Positions 1 through 14,466 of a stretch of 64,000 nt of DNA are shown one piece after another. The notes under the pieces are model-generated. The model ran no database searches. It saw only the letters and a program-made list of their open reading frames with translations, and was not told the origin of the DNA. Positions within the stretch are counted from its first letter, which is position 1. Each line of letters opens with the position of its first letter. The stretch lies in contig NC_087151.1 of NCBI RefSeq assembly GCF_035594125.1, positions 17,762,001-17,826,000 of the forward strand, written 5' to 3'. The translations under genes were made by a program, and so were the position numbers. Source of the stretch: Scylla paramamosain (taxonomy: Eukaryota; Arthropoda; Malacostraca; Decapoda; Portunidae).

Positions 1-253
1 TCCAATTCAATTTATAACTGACTCTCAACCTTTATAAGATCAATAGCCTCAGACTACTTAATTTTTTACAAGCACTCAGCAACAGGAACTCACAAGTAGG
101 TATATACTATATTCTTTAACAATACATTCTATGGATTTTCTGTTTCTCAAATTACAATTAGAACATCACTTACTTTAAAATCTATAGAATGTTTAGATTC
201 AGTTGTACAGTAGGTTCATGTCACATCATAATTCTTTGTGCTTCATATTACAG

Positions 254-1015
254 AAGGAGCAGTGGCAGTGTGGCATCATAGCACTTCTACTGGCTTGGCT
301 CCTACTCATCAGCAAGCTCAACCAGCTTCCAGTTTTCTCAGTGTTCGTGCCTATTACAACTAACTTCATTAAGAGTTTCGTTAAAGTTCTTTCATATATT
401 TTGTTACTCTTAGGTCTATTTGCATTTATTTTCTACTTATTGTTGTCAGACCAGAGTGCCTTCTCGACAATGCCACAAGCAATGGTGAAAACTATTGTAT
501 GGTTGCTTGGGGACTTGGGCTATGATGATACTTTCCTCAATCCCAGTCATGAGCTTGTCTATCCGGCTACAGCAAATTTTCTCTTTGTGGTGTTTGTCAC
601 AACCATCAGTGGTTTTATTGTGAATCTCTTCGTAACTCAACCCTCTGAAAAACTTGAAGACTTTAGAAAGCGCACAGCCTTCCACAATGCAGCATCACAG
701 AGTAGACTTGTGCTCCAGCTAGATGTGTGTTTTCCTTACTTCCGAAAGCAGAGAACAAGGATCACTGTCACTAGCACTGAAAGTGAGAAAAGTCATTCTA
801 ACATATTGGCCAAAATACTTTTAAAATTTTATACTGCAGAGGAAGAGGAAAAAGTAGAAGATCCCCTTTTAAAGAAGCTTGAAGAACAGCATTGTCAAAT
901 TTCTCAACTGCTAAGCCTCCATATGGAGCAAAAGGAAGATATAAGGGACCTCAAGCACCAGCTCAATTATATTATAAGGAATATGTCAGGTCAGCAGCCA
1001 TTCGAGAGAACTTGA
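254..1015 (+). CDS. TRPA-family cation channel, terminal exon
   Basis: This is the last exon of a transient receptor potential channel of the A subfamily (TRPA1/pyrexia-like), a plasma-membrane cation channel for heat or chemical sensing. The open frame begins upstream, but a ttacag acceptor ends at 253 and homology starts at KEQWQCG. Visible are a hydrophobic segment (IIALLLAWLLLI), a second long one (VLSYILLLLGLFAFIFYLLL), a pore-like stretch VKTIVWLLGDLGYDDTF, a last transmembrane helix (NFLFVVFVTTISGFIVNLFV), and a cytoplasmic tail with an acidic coiled coil (EEEEKVEDPLLKKLEEQ). It closes with tandem TGA-TGA. Ankyrin repeats and earlier helices must lie in exons left of the window. The frame is intact, so it is probably a functional host exon. 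The exact TRPA paralogue cannot be decided by eye. Confidence 0.75.
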   Translation, partial: KEQWQCGIIALLLAWLLLISKLNQLPVFSVFVPITTNFIKSFVKVLSYILLLLGLFAFIFYLLLSDQSAFSTMPQAMVKTIVWLLGDLGYDDTFLNPSHELVYPATANFLFVVFVTTISGFIVNLFVTQPSEKLEDFRKRTAFHNAASQSRLVLQLDVCFPYFRKQRTRITVTSTESEKSHSNILAKILLKFYTAEEEEKVEDPLLKKLEEQHCQISQLLSLHMEQKEDIRDLKHQLNYIIRNMSGQQPFERT

Positions 1016-2490
<1,475 letters not shown>

Positions 2491-2491
2491 G

Positions 2492-2636
<145 letters not shown>

Positions 2637-3696
2637 CCTTTTTGGAACTATTGTTCCAACAGGAAAGTTAATGATGATGGGAATTTATTCAATTAAAGTA
2701 CAGTAAACCCTCATTATATTGAATCCCATTAAAGCAAATTTTGCATTTATTGAACATGATATGGCCTACCGACCATCTATCTGATTTATCAAACAAAGGT
2801 TAGTAAATGAGGCGCAACATTTGGCCAGCAGCAACAGTGGTGGGGGGAATGAGTGACGATGGGAGGGAGCAAGACAGAGTGTGGGCGGTGGTGGTGTTGG
2901 TGAGCGCACACCACAGCCACACACACCTCCTCTGCTTCATATGCCAACATGGCCAAGCAACAAGAAGTCCATGTGCACCAACCAAGGGAATTTCATGAGG
3001 GTAGAGACATTCTCAATGAACTGAGTGAGCTGAACTCAGTAAAAGATATTAGACCATGCTGGTATTGTTTTTGTCATAGACTTGGTGCAAGCAGTGCTTC
3101 TGAGACCAACATTCACCAATAAAGCATCCTCTGGAGATGCTGTTTATAAAGTCTCAATAAGTGGCAAAACTCATCTAGAGACCAATTAGGTTTTCTTGTC
3201 CTCTTGGGAGTGGCTGCAGCAAGGCCAGCTGTGTCCATCTTGTTGGTGTTGCAGTGATATGAACGTGGCACTCGAGTGGTGATTGCTTGTTACTGTTTAT
3301 GTTTGAGGCTGCCCTCTGGTGGCAGATCTTGTTTTAGGCACTAATTTTCTCTATTTAAGAGAGGTACAACTTAATTATTATATACTGGTCTTGAAAAAAC
3401 TATGTAATATATATTTTTACCTTTTTAATTCCTTTCTATCAATTAATATTTATTTTATATATATGTCTGTGCTATTTGTAGTAGCTAGCAAAATCAGCCA
3501 TAACTAAATCACATGGCTATGACAGAGGTTATGAAAAACCAATAGTTCTTATGACAGAAAATTATGAATTTTTCATAGTTATGAGGAGAATTATGGGTGC
3601 TTCTTATGACTTTTTATAAATACCGCCCCAATCTTGCAGCATCGGTTGAAGTGGGAGGCTGCTGCACTCATATGTATGTAAGTATGTATGTATAGT

Positions 3697-3860
3697 AGGG
3701 TACATGACAACAAACTTGATTCGTTCCAGTTAGTATTTGTCATACCAGATGTGTGGTGTGGTGACTTAAGAACCTATGGGAAAAATTAATTGGTTCCAGG
3801 AAACCAGAAACTAATATAAAAAAAAATCACAATTAAAAAAAAAAATCAAAATGAGCATAT
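3697..3860. repeat. Fragment related to the 13.14-kb Tigger end
   Basis: The stretch with a tagggtacatgacaacaaac start and an AATTGGTTCC block resembles 13142-13280, where the same order (TIR-like start, then AATTGGTTCC, then A-rich DNA) is found. It may be a short second DNA-transposon end nested inside the 2701-5070 element. Similarity is partial and judged by eye. Confidence 0.35.
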
Positions 3861-4050
3861 TTCCACTACTAAATCTGAGATAACAAATATATACAGTACC
3901 CTCCCAAGTTTCGTGCCAAGTCCTAAATTCTTGCCATCCTGATTGTCGCACATTATCATCCCAAGTTTTGTACTGCTTTGACAAGTAGGGGTCAGTGTCA
4001 GTGTCACTGTCAGTGTCACACATATACACACAGTAAATCCTGCCTAAGTC

Positions 4051-4168
<118 letters not shown>

Positions 4169-4293
4169 AAAGTAAGAACAATCCTAAGAATTGATAAATA
4201 GAATGAGTCTGATTGAGAATGAAGATGGAATTATGTATATAAGAGTGAGAAAGAGTGAAAAGTGAGAAACAATGAATTGAAAATGACAAAATG

Positions 4294-4296
<3 letters not shown>

Positions 4297-4343
<47 letters not shown>
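4297..4343. repeat. (GA)n microsatellite
   Basis: Short GA tract 130 bp after the CT tract. The two purine/pyrimidine tracts are mutually complementary and could pair as an imperfect hairpin. Confidence 0.95.
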
Positions 4344-4346
<3 letters not shown>

Positions 4347-5092
4347 GCTTTCACTCCCTTGTCTATTATATCTGACAGATAAGGGGGAGGTCAGGTGACA
4401 GGGAGGGAGGTTTGAGACAAGGTGAAAAAAAGGGAGGAAGAGACAGGCGGCAGATAGATGAGCAGCAGCTTGCACAGCTGGTGAGTTAGTCTTGCAAGGT
4501 TTAGTTTGTTATTCTAGTTAGATTTTTATCAAAATTTCAGTGTTAGCATGAATGGCAAGTTCGTCTTGCTAGTTTTTGCTAGTTATTCAATTAAATTTTT
4601 ATTAAAATTCCTGTTTGCACAAGTGGTGAGTTCATTATGCTAATTTTGGTTTGCTATTCCAATTAAAGAATTTTTAAAATTTTGGTGCATTATTGCAGTT
4701 GTATGTTACAATGACCATGTGTTTTTGTGTAGCCTACTGTGTGTATTTATAGTATGTATGTAATTTTGTTTACTTGTTAGTTTGTTTGTAATGTATTCTT
4801 GTTTACTTGAGCACAGTAAAAACATTTTTCCATAAGATTTGTTGTTTTATTTATACCAAAATAAACACTATATGCTATATAATTTACATGCAGTGCATGA
4901 ATTACCAAAATTTATATAATTTTAGGTTCATTTTTGTATTAACCTCTCCCTCATATACTAAATAAAGTTTAGTGTAGGAGGAGGGAATCTGATTGCCAAT
5001 TTTTTTCTAATTTTTGCCTTTATCATCAATGGTTTCCTCTTGATTAGATCAATATAGTGAGGGTTTACTGTATAACATTTCACCATTAGCAG

Positions 5093-5150
5093 ATGAAATA
5101 ATGAGGATCCAGATCAAGTGGATTCACCATCCCAGACCAAACTGATACCA
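5093..5150. repeat. Dispersed repeat a, copy 1
   Basis: Begins gatgaaataatgaggatcca and continues through gattcaccatccc. A closely similar block lies at 10021-10078. It is the first of three repeats (a, b, c) that occur in the same order in both places. Confidence 0.7.
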
Positions 5151-6016
5151 GGTAAGCCACAGAATGCCTGACTTCTGATCTCTCTAAAATTTCTGATTGG
5201 AGCAGAGCAAATTTAGTATTGTTCAATGCCTCAAAAGCTAAATTCCTCCATCTATCAACTCAACACAACCTTCCAGACAACTATCCACTCTTCTTCCACT
5301 CTATCCACTCTTCAATGACACTCAACTGTCTCCCTCTTCTACACTGAACATCCTCAGTCTGTCCTTTACTTATAATCTAAACTGGAAACTTCACATTTCA
5401 AATCTAGCTAAAACAGCTTCTATAAAGTTATGCATTCTGAGTTGTCTCTACCAGTTTTTCTCATCCTCCCAGCTGCTAACTCTGTACAGGGGTCTTATCT
5501 GTCCATGTATGGAGTATGCTTCACATGTAGAGATGAGGGTTGAACTCATACCATTCTTTTAGATGGTGGAAACAAAAGGTTTTCATCTTATCAGATTCTC
5601 TAAATGATTGTCTTCAGCCTCTTTCTCATTGCTACAATGTTGAATCTTCTACTACTACTTTTATGCCAACTGCTCTTCTGATCTTGCTAACTGCATGCCT
5701 CCCTTCCTCCCATGGCCTTGCTGCACAAGACTTTCTTCTTTCTCTCACCCCTATTCTGCCCATCTCCCTAATGCAAGAGTTAACCAGTATTCTAAATCAT
5801 TCATCCCGTTCTCTGATAAACTCTGAAACTCCCTGCCTGCTTCTGAATATTCACTTAAACTCTTTCAAGAAGCAGGTTTCAAGATACTTATCCTGTATTA
5901 TTGACTAACACTTTTGAGTCTGTATGGGGACCAGCACCTCAGTGGGCCTTTTTTTTATTGCAATTTTTGTTACCCTTGGCCAGTGCCCCTCCTATAAAAA
6001 AAAAATAAATAAATAA
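5151..6016 (+). mobile_element. LINE-B 3' part
   Basis: Carboxy-terminal part of the LINE-B reverse transcriptase polyprotein with frameshifts. Blocks readable in different frames are SDLSKISDW, LVLFNASKAKFLHL, KTASIKLCILSCLYQFF and SLNDCLQPLSHCYNVES. The 3' end carries the family's terminal text (ggccagtgcccctcctata) and an A-rich (AAAT)n tail at 6000-6017. The catalytic YADD region is absent, so this is a 5'-truncated dead copy. Confidence 0.8.
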
Positions 6017-6021
6017 ATCTG

Positions 6022-6165
6022 TTTGGTAAACAGGGAGTCAGTCACATTCAAGAAGTGGTTAGATATACATACCCCACTCTCTCTTGAGTTAGACTCCAGC
6101 CAGCAATCTACTATCCTTAACATATTATAAGCTAAGTATTCTGTCCAGTTGCAGGCCTGTGTGCT
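6022..6165. repeat. Dispersed repeat b, copy 1
   Basis: Contains gtaaacagggagtcagtcac, agatatacataccccactct and gctaagtattctgtc. The same blocks in the same order lie at 11122-11285. Confidence 0.75.
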
Positions 6166-6283
6166 GATACGTACTGTATTTGCCAGCATATTAGATGCAC
6201 CTCTGCATAACATGCACCAATATTTTACAAGGATGTTTTGTTGAAAAAAATGTATTATGTTTCATCATGGTTAATGAAAAAAT

Positions 6284-6330
<47 letters not shown>
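6284..6330. repeat. (TG)n microsatellite
   Basis: TG tract just downstream of the 3' end of the following minus-strand LINE-B copy. Confidence 0.95.
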
Positions 6331-6333
<3 letters not shown>

Positions 6334-6335
6334 AT

Positions 6336-7445
<1,110 letters not shown>

Positions 7446-7615
7446 TTATTATTAGTAATATTATTATTGACAATATTTGTGCTTAGTGTACTATTGCTAC
7501 AACACTACAACTATAGGCCTAGGCTTACAGGTTTAGGTGTCTGTACTACAGCTGCATTAAATGCATGGTAATTATCAGATACTTTTTTTCAAGAAAAAAG
7601 TGTCCAATGCATTTA

Positions 7616-7700
7616 CAGTACTTAGTTACCCATGTGTCACCTAACACAAATTAATATTTATAACCTGGCACTGGTCTTTTTATGCCAGGTAGTCATATTA
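7616..7700. repeat. Dispersed repeat c, copy 1
   Basis: Core atttataacctggcactgg followed by a tttatgccag block. A second copy is at 11297-11385, directly after repeat b. Confidence 0.7.
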
Positions 7701-7818
7701 GTCCTTTGAACTGGATCCTCATTGGTGACTTAACTTGTGCCCGCCATAAGTGTCTCTCCCTGTCTAGTGTCTGCGTGTCACTAATGCCCTGCAGAAAGTG
7801 GCAAACTCATGGATAGCT

Positions 7819-8006
7819 TTCTAATTTAACCATGTCCCTTTTCAGTCTTTTATGTACTGTCTGTTGAGGTACTTGAGTTACCACCATTGCTCTTAGGGAG
7901 TATTCTTTTCCTTTATATTTGTAGGATACAGAAGCTATGTCATATTGTTGACTTGTTTTGCTTTCAGTGAATCACTGAAGGTTTATGGTTTCTTTGTCTA
8001 TCAATT
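7819..8006 (-). repeat. Inverted copy of the 9226-9420 BEL/Pao-like segment
   Basis: About 190 bp is the reverse complement of 9226-9420 with scattered substitutions; shared blocks include gtcaacaatatgacatagc and aggaaaagaatactccct on the minus strand. It is probably a fragment of the same retroelement inserted in the opposite direction. Confidence 0.8.
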
Positions 8007-9040
8007 TATATTTTAATCTAGCTAACGAGGACTCTAGGACAAAGGTATTTTGTGAGCATTAATTTAATGAAGCCATTAGTTTAGTAATCTTACCTTCTTT
8101 TCCTATGAAGGGTAACATTAACATTGGTAAGATAGTTCTTTCCTTGGGAGCTGTTAGGATTAATGTGTTGCCTCCCATGGTTCAGCCTCAGTCTCTGTTT
8201 TGTCTGTTGTCTTAGGTTATCCACAGAGAGCATGGCAGACGAAGCCTTACTGTGCCTTAGGATGCCTCTCCCCACTCACCTCCCCTCTGTCTTACAGGAT
8301 GTAATGCTTTAGATGAGTTCAATTCTCTGGACCATGTTGAGGGGTAGTGTAAAGGGAGGTAACACCTCATAAAGGCCAGTAAAAATAGTAATTAAATAAA
8401 TTTGTTTGTTTTGTGAGAAGGTGAGCTGTCATTCTGTCCTTCCAGTTGCACCCATTCCTTTTATTAAACATGAACTATGCCCATGAACTTAATAATCCGA
8501 AGAGACATTAGTGGCTGTAAGTAAAATTCATAGTAACACTACTAAATAATCACTATTAATACTCAGATGTGGTACCAAGTAACAAAAGTAAAGTAAAGAA
8601 TTATAAGGTAAGGTAAAGTAAATATCATTATATAATCTGTTCTGTATTTATAAAGTAAAGAGTTAAAAGGCAAAAAAAAAATTTAAAGTAAAAGTTAATG
8701 AAAACAAAAAACTAAACTAAAACTAAGCTGCTGCTGACTGCAGCACCACACCTCAGCACTAGATGGATTATTTTCTAGAGTAAATATCTCATTTCTCAAA
8801 CAATTCAGTTTCCTCTATGTTCAATACATTTTCTTTCAGCATTTTTATGTTTTCCCTTATAGGGGCTGGGAAGTAATTTATGAGGAATGTGGAGCTCATT
8901 TCCTCTCTACTAATATTGTTTGCAATCACATGGATAACTCCAAATGGTGCAGTGGTTTTGGTGCTTTGTGCCACAATAGCTTAATCCCGAATAATACTCT
9001 GATCTCTTGTATCACCCCTAAAACTTAAAATGGAAGATGT
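8007..9040. other. No recognised gene
   Basis: AT-rich DNA. A 61-codon minus-strand frame at 8789-8974 and another at 8090-8275 have no motif I recognise. Degenerate aaagtaaag motifs recur at 8580-8700. Confidence 0.5.
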
Positions 9041-9960
9041 TAAATTAAAATGAATCAGAGGGGGCTCAAGGCCAGCATCACTGCTCTCACCAAGGATCTT
9101 GAAACAATCATTCATGCCACTGATGAGCATGAAGCAAAGGCTAAAAAATAACCATTAAAAACGTACTAGCAAAAATTCAGACCAATAATGAAAAAGGCAG
9201 TAAGATTACTGAACTATTAGATTAATGTTTGTGATAGGCAAAGAAACCCTAAAGCTTCAGGGATTCACTGGAAGCAAAAACAGGTCAACAATATAACATA
9301 GCTTCTGTATCTTACAAATATAAAGGAAAAGAATACTCCCTAAGGGTAGTGGTGGTAACTCAGGTGCCTCAACAGACAGCACATAAAGGACTGAAAAGGG
9401 TCATGGTTAAATTAGAAAATTCAGGCTGTATACTAGCTGACCCAAATATCATGAATGATGGTGACATATCTCTCCTAATAGAAGATTATCATCATTATGA
9501 GTTAGTCCATCCTGGATATGAGAGGGCAGGCTCAATAATACTACTGCCCACAATTTGTGATCATGCCCTAAGTGCCACATACAAAACCAAAATTGCTAAC
9601 AATGTGCAGGTGGAAGTGATTTCAGTGCTCAGAATAGCAGTCAGTCCAATGGAGGAGAAAATCAGTAACCCAGATAACCAACCACATGAGACAGATCTGA
9701 ACAAACTCTGGAAACTTGGTAAAATTACCAGGCTATATGAGGGATGAGACGAATTAGTCAAGGTAGCAGATGTAAAAACCTTCTTGGGTACTATCACTTG
9801 CCCCATTGCCAGACTCTATCCATTTGAACAGAATCTAGTGGATGTAGCACCTCTCACTGATAATGTCCAGTTGTTGGAGCCTGTCTGTAACCAACAACAA
9901 CCTGCAACAAGTGGTAGTGTACTCAGCAGATTTATGGAAAACCAAAATTAAGGCTGGTCA
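9041..9960 (+). pseudogene. BEL/Pao-like retrotransposon polyprotein fragment
   Basis: The longest frame (9349-9747) reads GCILADPNIMNDGDISLLIEDYHHYELV and later ETDLNKLWKLGKI. The LADP...DLLIG-D-Y--IV pattern and a following L-LWELE-I-like segment resemble the end of the aspartic-protease region and the start of RT in BEL/Pao elements (family knowledge). Upstream text is broken by stops. No RT or integrase follows, and repeat a begins at 10021. The family call is tentative; only the retroelement nature is fairly supported, also by the inverted second copy at 7819-8006. Confidence 0.45.
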
Positions 9961-10020
9961 AATCTAATATCAAGTTTTCCCATGTATATATTATATTATA
10001 TATATTCACTGTGATGAGTG

Positions 10021-10078
10021 GATGAAATAATGAGGATCCAGGATGAGCAGATTCACCATCCCTGAGCAAACTGATATC
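10021..10078. repeat. Dispersed repeat a, copy 2
   Basis: Begins gatgaaataatgaggatcca and matches 5093-5150. Confidence 0.7.
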
Positions 10079-10434
10079 AATCCACTTGAGGCACATTTTT
10101 GTCATTCACAATTACTCTTGGCTGCAAAGAGCAGCCTTGGCCCCTTCTTGATATCAATGACAAAAGCAGTGTTGCTTGGAAATGAGAACTTAAAATCATA
10201 TATAAATTTTTATGAAAATTACAAAATGTAGTGCATTAGCAATATATTCAACGTTTAAATATGAACTGACTATGTGTAAAAGTTAACCAATAAACGTATT
10301 TCTTTGTTGTAAATAGCAAAACCTGGCGGTAAACAAGGAAGTACCCAGTAGCTGACTTCTTCACTTTGGTTACACATGTTAGCCTCTCCTGGACTCCCCC
10401 CAAAAAGAAATTGATGTAACCTAGCATTAGCTAA

Positions 10435-10467
10435 CTTAACCTAATATTACCTAACCTAACCTAATTA
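10435..10467. repeat. Short CCTAA-rich tract
   Basis: Degenerate copies of CCTAA, ending in acctaacctaacctaat. CCTAA is the complement of the arthropod telomeric unit TTAGG. With only three perfect units this is an interstitial tract, not a telomere. Confidence 0.6.
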
Positions 10468-11121
10468 AGGAGGCTTTGGCCCCCTGGACCCACCTTAAGG
10501 ACAGGGGCACTTCTCCCCCACCTTATATTTATGTTTTAGTTGTATCTAAAGGTATATGTGAAAGAATGGATGAGAATATACCAGTAATAAGGCTGGGAAT
10601 GAACTAGAAAATTACCTAATTTCCATTTAATTTACCTGTTAACAAATTCTTGGGCTTGCTGGTGTAATTAGGTAAGATAGACTATACCAGGGTATACCTT
10701 CATATCACTATACTACAAAAAAATTGCTTAGGAAATATTTCATATCATAATTCATGTTTAACTCATAATTTGGTTTGCCTTATCTGCTCTGCTGACTTAG
10801 CTTCCTATATTCTCTCATTTACCTTTCAGTAGACTACCTAATGTTGTCTTTCTCTTTCTTTAAGAAACTATATATTAGACTTATTTTCATCAATAACAGA
10901 GGTACCCACTCTTTGGGGGCCACCACATTGTTTCTATTTATGTGCCAAGATCACCCCAAGACACCTCAGGAGCATGCTATTGATTTGTTGGAGATCAGGC
11001 TTGGTTTCTATCTGGTGTCTTCGAAGCAAGATTGCCGAAATCTTGACAACAAAAACACACCATATTGGTTTCACCAAAGATTGCACTTTGAAGATGTGTG
11101 ATCTTGGATGACAAAAATGTG
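10468..11121. other. No recognised gene
   Basis: Low-GC DNA. An 86-codon frame at 10841-11101 has no motif I recognise. This stretch lies between repeats a and b of the second set. Confidence 0.5.
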
Positions 11122-11285
11122 CCTTTGATAAACAGGGAATCAGTCACATTGAAGAAGTGGTCAGATATACATACCCCACTCTCAAATTAGACTCCAGCTA
11201 GCAATCAGTGTGCAGCAATGCTTCTTCTTAACTCTCTACCATCATTGACCAGACTCCAGCTAAGTATTCTGTCTAGTCACAGACT
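11122..11285. repeat. Dispersed repeat b, copy 2
   Basis: Matches 6022-6165 in several blocks (aacagggaatcagtcaca, agatatacataccccactct, gctaagtattctgtct). A short inverted repeat of the ctaagtattctgt block occurs at 11258-11300. Confidence 0.75.
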
Positions 11286-11296
11286 AAACAGAATAC

Positions 11297-11385
11297 TTAG
11301 TACTTAGCTGCCTGTGTATATGCCTAACCCAAGGTAAATATTTATAACCTGGCACTGGCCTTTTATGCCAGTTAGCCACAATTTG
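11297..11385. repeat. Dispersed repeat c, copy 2
   Basis: Matches 7616-7700. It follows repeat b directly, whereas in the first set 1.4 kb of later insertions lie between them. Confidence 0.7.
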
Positions 11386-11639
11386 ATTCCTCAAGTTCTG
11401 GCATCATTTTCATTGCTATTCTCATCCTCCTCAGGATCCCCCTAAGTAGAGACATCTCTGGCATTTTGCCTCTGCTAGTAGGGAGGACCTGAGGAGATAT
11501 TTTGCTGATTTTCCTTGGAATGACTACTGCTTCCATGTCAGAGACCCGTCTCTGCGTGCTGAGAGCATAACACAAGTGACAGTGTCTGGCATGGAAGCAT
11601 ACATTCTCACTCTTTTTCTTGACTTAAATCTTCCAAACT
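11386..11639 (-). other. Unrecognised minus-strand open frame region
   Basis: A 67-codon minus-strand frame (11372-11575) has a basic, Met-rich sequence (EMSLLRGILRRMRIAMKMMPELEES). It looks coding in texture, perhaps from the retroelement associated with repeats a-c, but I cannot name it. Confidence 0.25.
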
Positions 11640-13127
11640 TTGGTTTAACACAACTTGTTCTAATGCTATACATGATAAAGAGGTGGCCCACAAAAGGTAC
11701 TTGAGCCTTCCATCACTGGAATCTCATGCACTTTATATTTCTGCCTGGAACCATGCCAAGTCCATTCTCCAACTACTCAAAAACTCCTTCATTAATAGAA
11801 AGTGTCAAAATCTTTCAAGATCCAACTCCCCTCATGACTTCTGGCACCTAGCCAAAAACCTATCAAATAACTTTGTTTCTTCTTCTTTCCCTCCTTTATT
11901 TCAACCAAATGGCACCACTGCTATCATATCTATCTGTAAAGCTGAACTCTTCACTCAAACCTTTGCTAAAAATTCTACCTTGGATGATTCACAGCTTGTT
12001 CCTCCCTCTCCTCCACCCTCTGCCTACCTACTAAAATTCTTTGCAATGATTTTTCCATGCCCTCACTGGCCTAAATCTTCAGAATGCTTATGAACCTGAT
12101 GAGGTCCCTCCTATTGTTCTCTGAAACTGTGCCTCAATGCTTGCACCTTGCTTAGTCAAACTCTTTGTACTCTGTCTGTCAACATCTCCTAAATCTATTA
12201 ACAGTGGTGTTCCTCAGGGTTCTGTCCTGTCACTCACTCTCCCTATTCATCAATGATCTAAACCAAACTTCTTATCCTATCCACTCCTATGCTGATGATA
12301 CCACCCTGCACTTTTCCACACCTTTTCATAGACGTCCAGCCCTTCAGAAAGTAAACAGTTCATGCAGGGAAGCCACAGAATATCTGATTTCTGATCTCTC
12401 TAAAATTTCTGATTGGGACAGAGCAAACTTATTATTGTTCAATGCCTCAAAAGCTCAATTCCTCCATCTATCAACTTGACACAACCTTCCAGACAACTAT
12501 CACTCTTCTTCAATGACACTCAACTGTCCCCCTCTTCTACATTGAAGATCCTTGGTCTGTCCTTTACTTATAATCTAAACAGGAAACTTCACATCTCATC
12601 TTTAGTTAAAACAGCTTCTATGAAGTTAGGCATTCTGAGATGTCTCCACCAGTTTTTCTCACCCTTCCAACTGCTAACTCTTATTCATCCATGTATGGAG
12701 CATGCTTCACATGTCTGAGGGGATTCCACTCATACCACTCTTCCAGACAAGGTGGAATCAAAAGATTTTTGTCTCATCAACTCCTCTCCTCTAACTGACT
12801 GTCTTCAGCCTCTTTCTCATCACTGCACAAGACTTTCTTCTTTCTCTCATCCCTTTTCTCACCACCTCTTTAATGCAAAAAGTTAACCAGTATTATCTAT
12901 CATTCATCCTTTTTCAAGAAAACTCTGAAATTCCCTGCATGCTTCTGTATTTCCACCTTCCTATGACTTGAATTTCTTCAAGAGGGCAGTTTCGACACAT
13001 CCTTCAATTTTTGACTACCACTTTGGACCCTATTCTGGGACTTGTATCTCAGTGGGTTTTTTTTTATTTTTTTTTTATTGGATTTTCGTTGCCCTTGGAT
13101 GGTGTCCCTCCTACATAAAAAAAAAAA
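11640..13127 (+). mobile_element. LINE-B copy with internal deletion
   Basis: Begins in the segment before the RT (KSILQLLKNSFINRKCQNL at 11683 onward), passes through FPPLFQPNGTTAIISICKAELF, then jumps at about 12188 from the finger region straight to SINSGVLQGSVLS-type text. Compared with 46711-47160, about 430 bp is missing between two TCT trinucleotides, consistent with a microhomology deletion. The palm motif is present as HSYADDTTLHFSTPFHRRP near 12280. The C-terminal region follows with frameshifts, then the family terminus and poly(A) at 13116-13128. Confidence 0.85.
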
Positions 13128-13141
13128 AAGCTTGCTGTACA

Positions 13142-14046
13142 GTGGGCCCTACGATAACAAATTTAATTAGTTTTAGTTGGATGTTCATTGATAGATTTAT
13201 TTGTTATTTAAAACTGAGAGCTAACAGGAAAGAAAGAAATTGGTTCCTAGGGGCAAAAAATAACCTAAAAAAAAATTACAAATATATTTTCCAAAATAAA
13301 CAGTTTCATAGCAATTAGACACCTGTTGTGGTACATATCCTCCAGTCTTTACAATGTTATCAAAAATATCCAAATACTCCTTGGCCACAGTAACATCGCC
13401 TCACCATTGCAGACAGCATTGTGCAGTCCTACACTTACAAAATCTGAAAATCCATCTCTTGAAGGCAATGAATACACTTTGTTCAATGGTACTGGGGGCT
13501 TCTTTCTGCAATGCAATGTAAATAATCCTAGCCTTTTTACAGAGAAAAGCCTCCATAATAGTCAATAATGTGTTCTCTTTACTTAATCCACACCATCAAT
13601 AAATCCTCCATCTCCTCTGCTGTAGTGTTTTTACATGCTACTCAGCTGCTTGGTGGTACAACTACTATTGTATTTTTTAATGATCTTCTTCACAGTGATT
13701 GTGATTGAGTACCTTTTCTTCTTTGTCCTCTTCATTTCCTGATCCATTTCTAGTGTAGGGGATGGTGATGTATGGTAAGGGATGACAGATGACAAAATTT
13801 GAGGAACACAATGCAAATGGCTCTAGTTGCTGTTGTTGTGGCTGTTAGTTTATGTTTAGTGACAATGGTGTGTGTGGGTGAGTGAGCATCAACTTGTATG
13901 AGTGACACATGGTCATGACAGGACTAGCAGGAGGAATTCATTACCAAATTTTATATTCATTATGTGATTGGCAATTTTCTCATCAAAACAGTTTATTATC
14001 TAATTTTTACATTGTACAAACTGTTTCTTAATGTGGGGCCTTCTGA
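13142..14046 (-). mobile_element. Tigger-like DNA transposon relic
   Basis: Minus-strand remnant of a CENP-B/jerky-type transposase (Tigger group). From the N-terminus: KKRYSITITVKKIIKKYN (13631-13816 frame), a degraded helix-turn-helix region, then WIFRFCKCRTAQC and VAKEYLDIFDNIVKTGGYVPQQ, ending in a decayed first catalytic block where CDETGLFWK reads like CYETVYFGK. The ends resemble a degenerate TIR: acagtgggccctacgataac at 13142 and tgtggggccttctga at the right. The remaining DDE domain is deleted. The element is old and inactive. Confidence 0.7.
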
Positions 14047-14466
14047 CCATAGGCATCATCTATTTACAACACCGATCAGCTCTAGATCATTGATCTGGAT
14101 CTGGATCTAATCTGGATTCAATCAAATCCAGATATTTGGACGTAAGGTGAGGCTAGTTTGGCCCATGTGCTGATGCTATTGACACCATTACTGAGGCACT
14201 TCCAAAGTAGAAATGTATTATTTTCAACTGAACAAGTATTATCTTCTTTTGCCTCATCATGTAGTCATTGGTAAAAGTGGTAATGGCTACATAATTATAA
14301 TCAGAAGCCATGAAACCAGTGCTTGGTGTGGTATGTAATGTCTCTTGTTTTTGGCACCTGTCACCTTCACTTTAAACATTCTTTGCCCAGAGCAGCATTC
14401 TGCGATGATTTACTACCATTCACTTTGTTTCTCAGACATATCAGCCATTTTCTTGCCATATATTGA
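14047..14466. other. No recognised gene
   Basis: Contains a local tatctggatct-type cluster at 14080-14125. The part nearest 14466 may be the diverged start of the copia 5' LTR. Confidence 0.4.

Noticed and set aside
10435..10467. Telomere-like CCTAA array
   Set aside because: Only three perfect units; too short for a telomere or a telomere-fusion claim.
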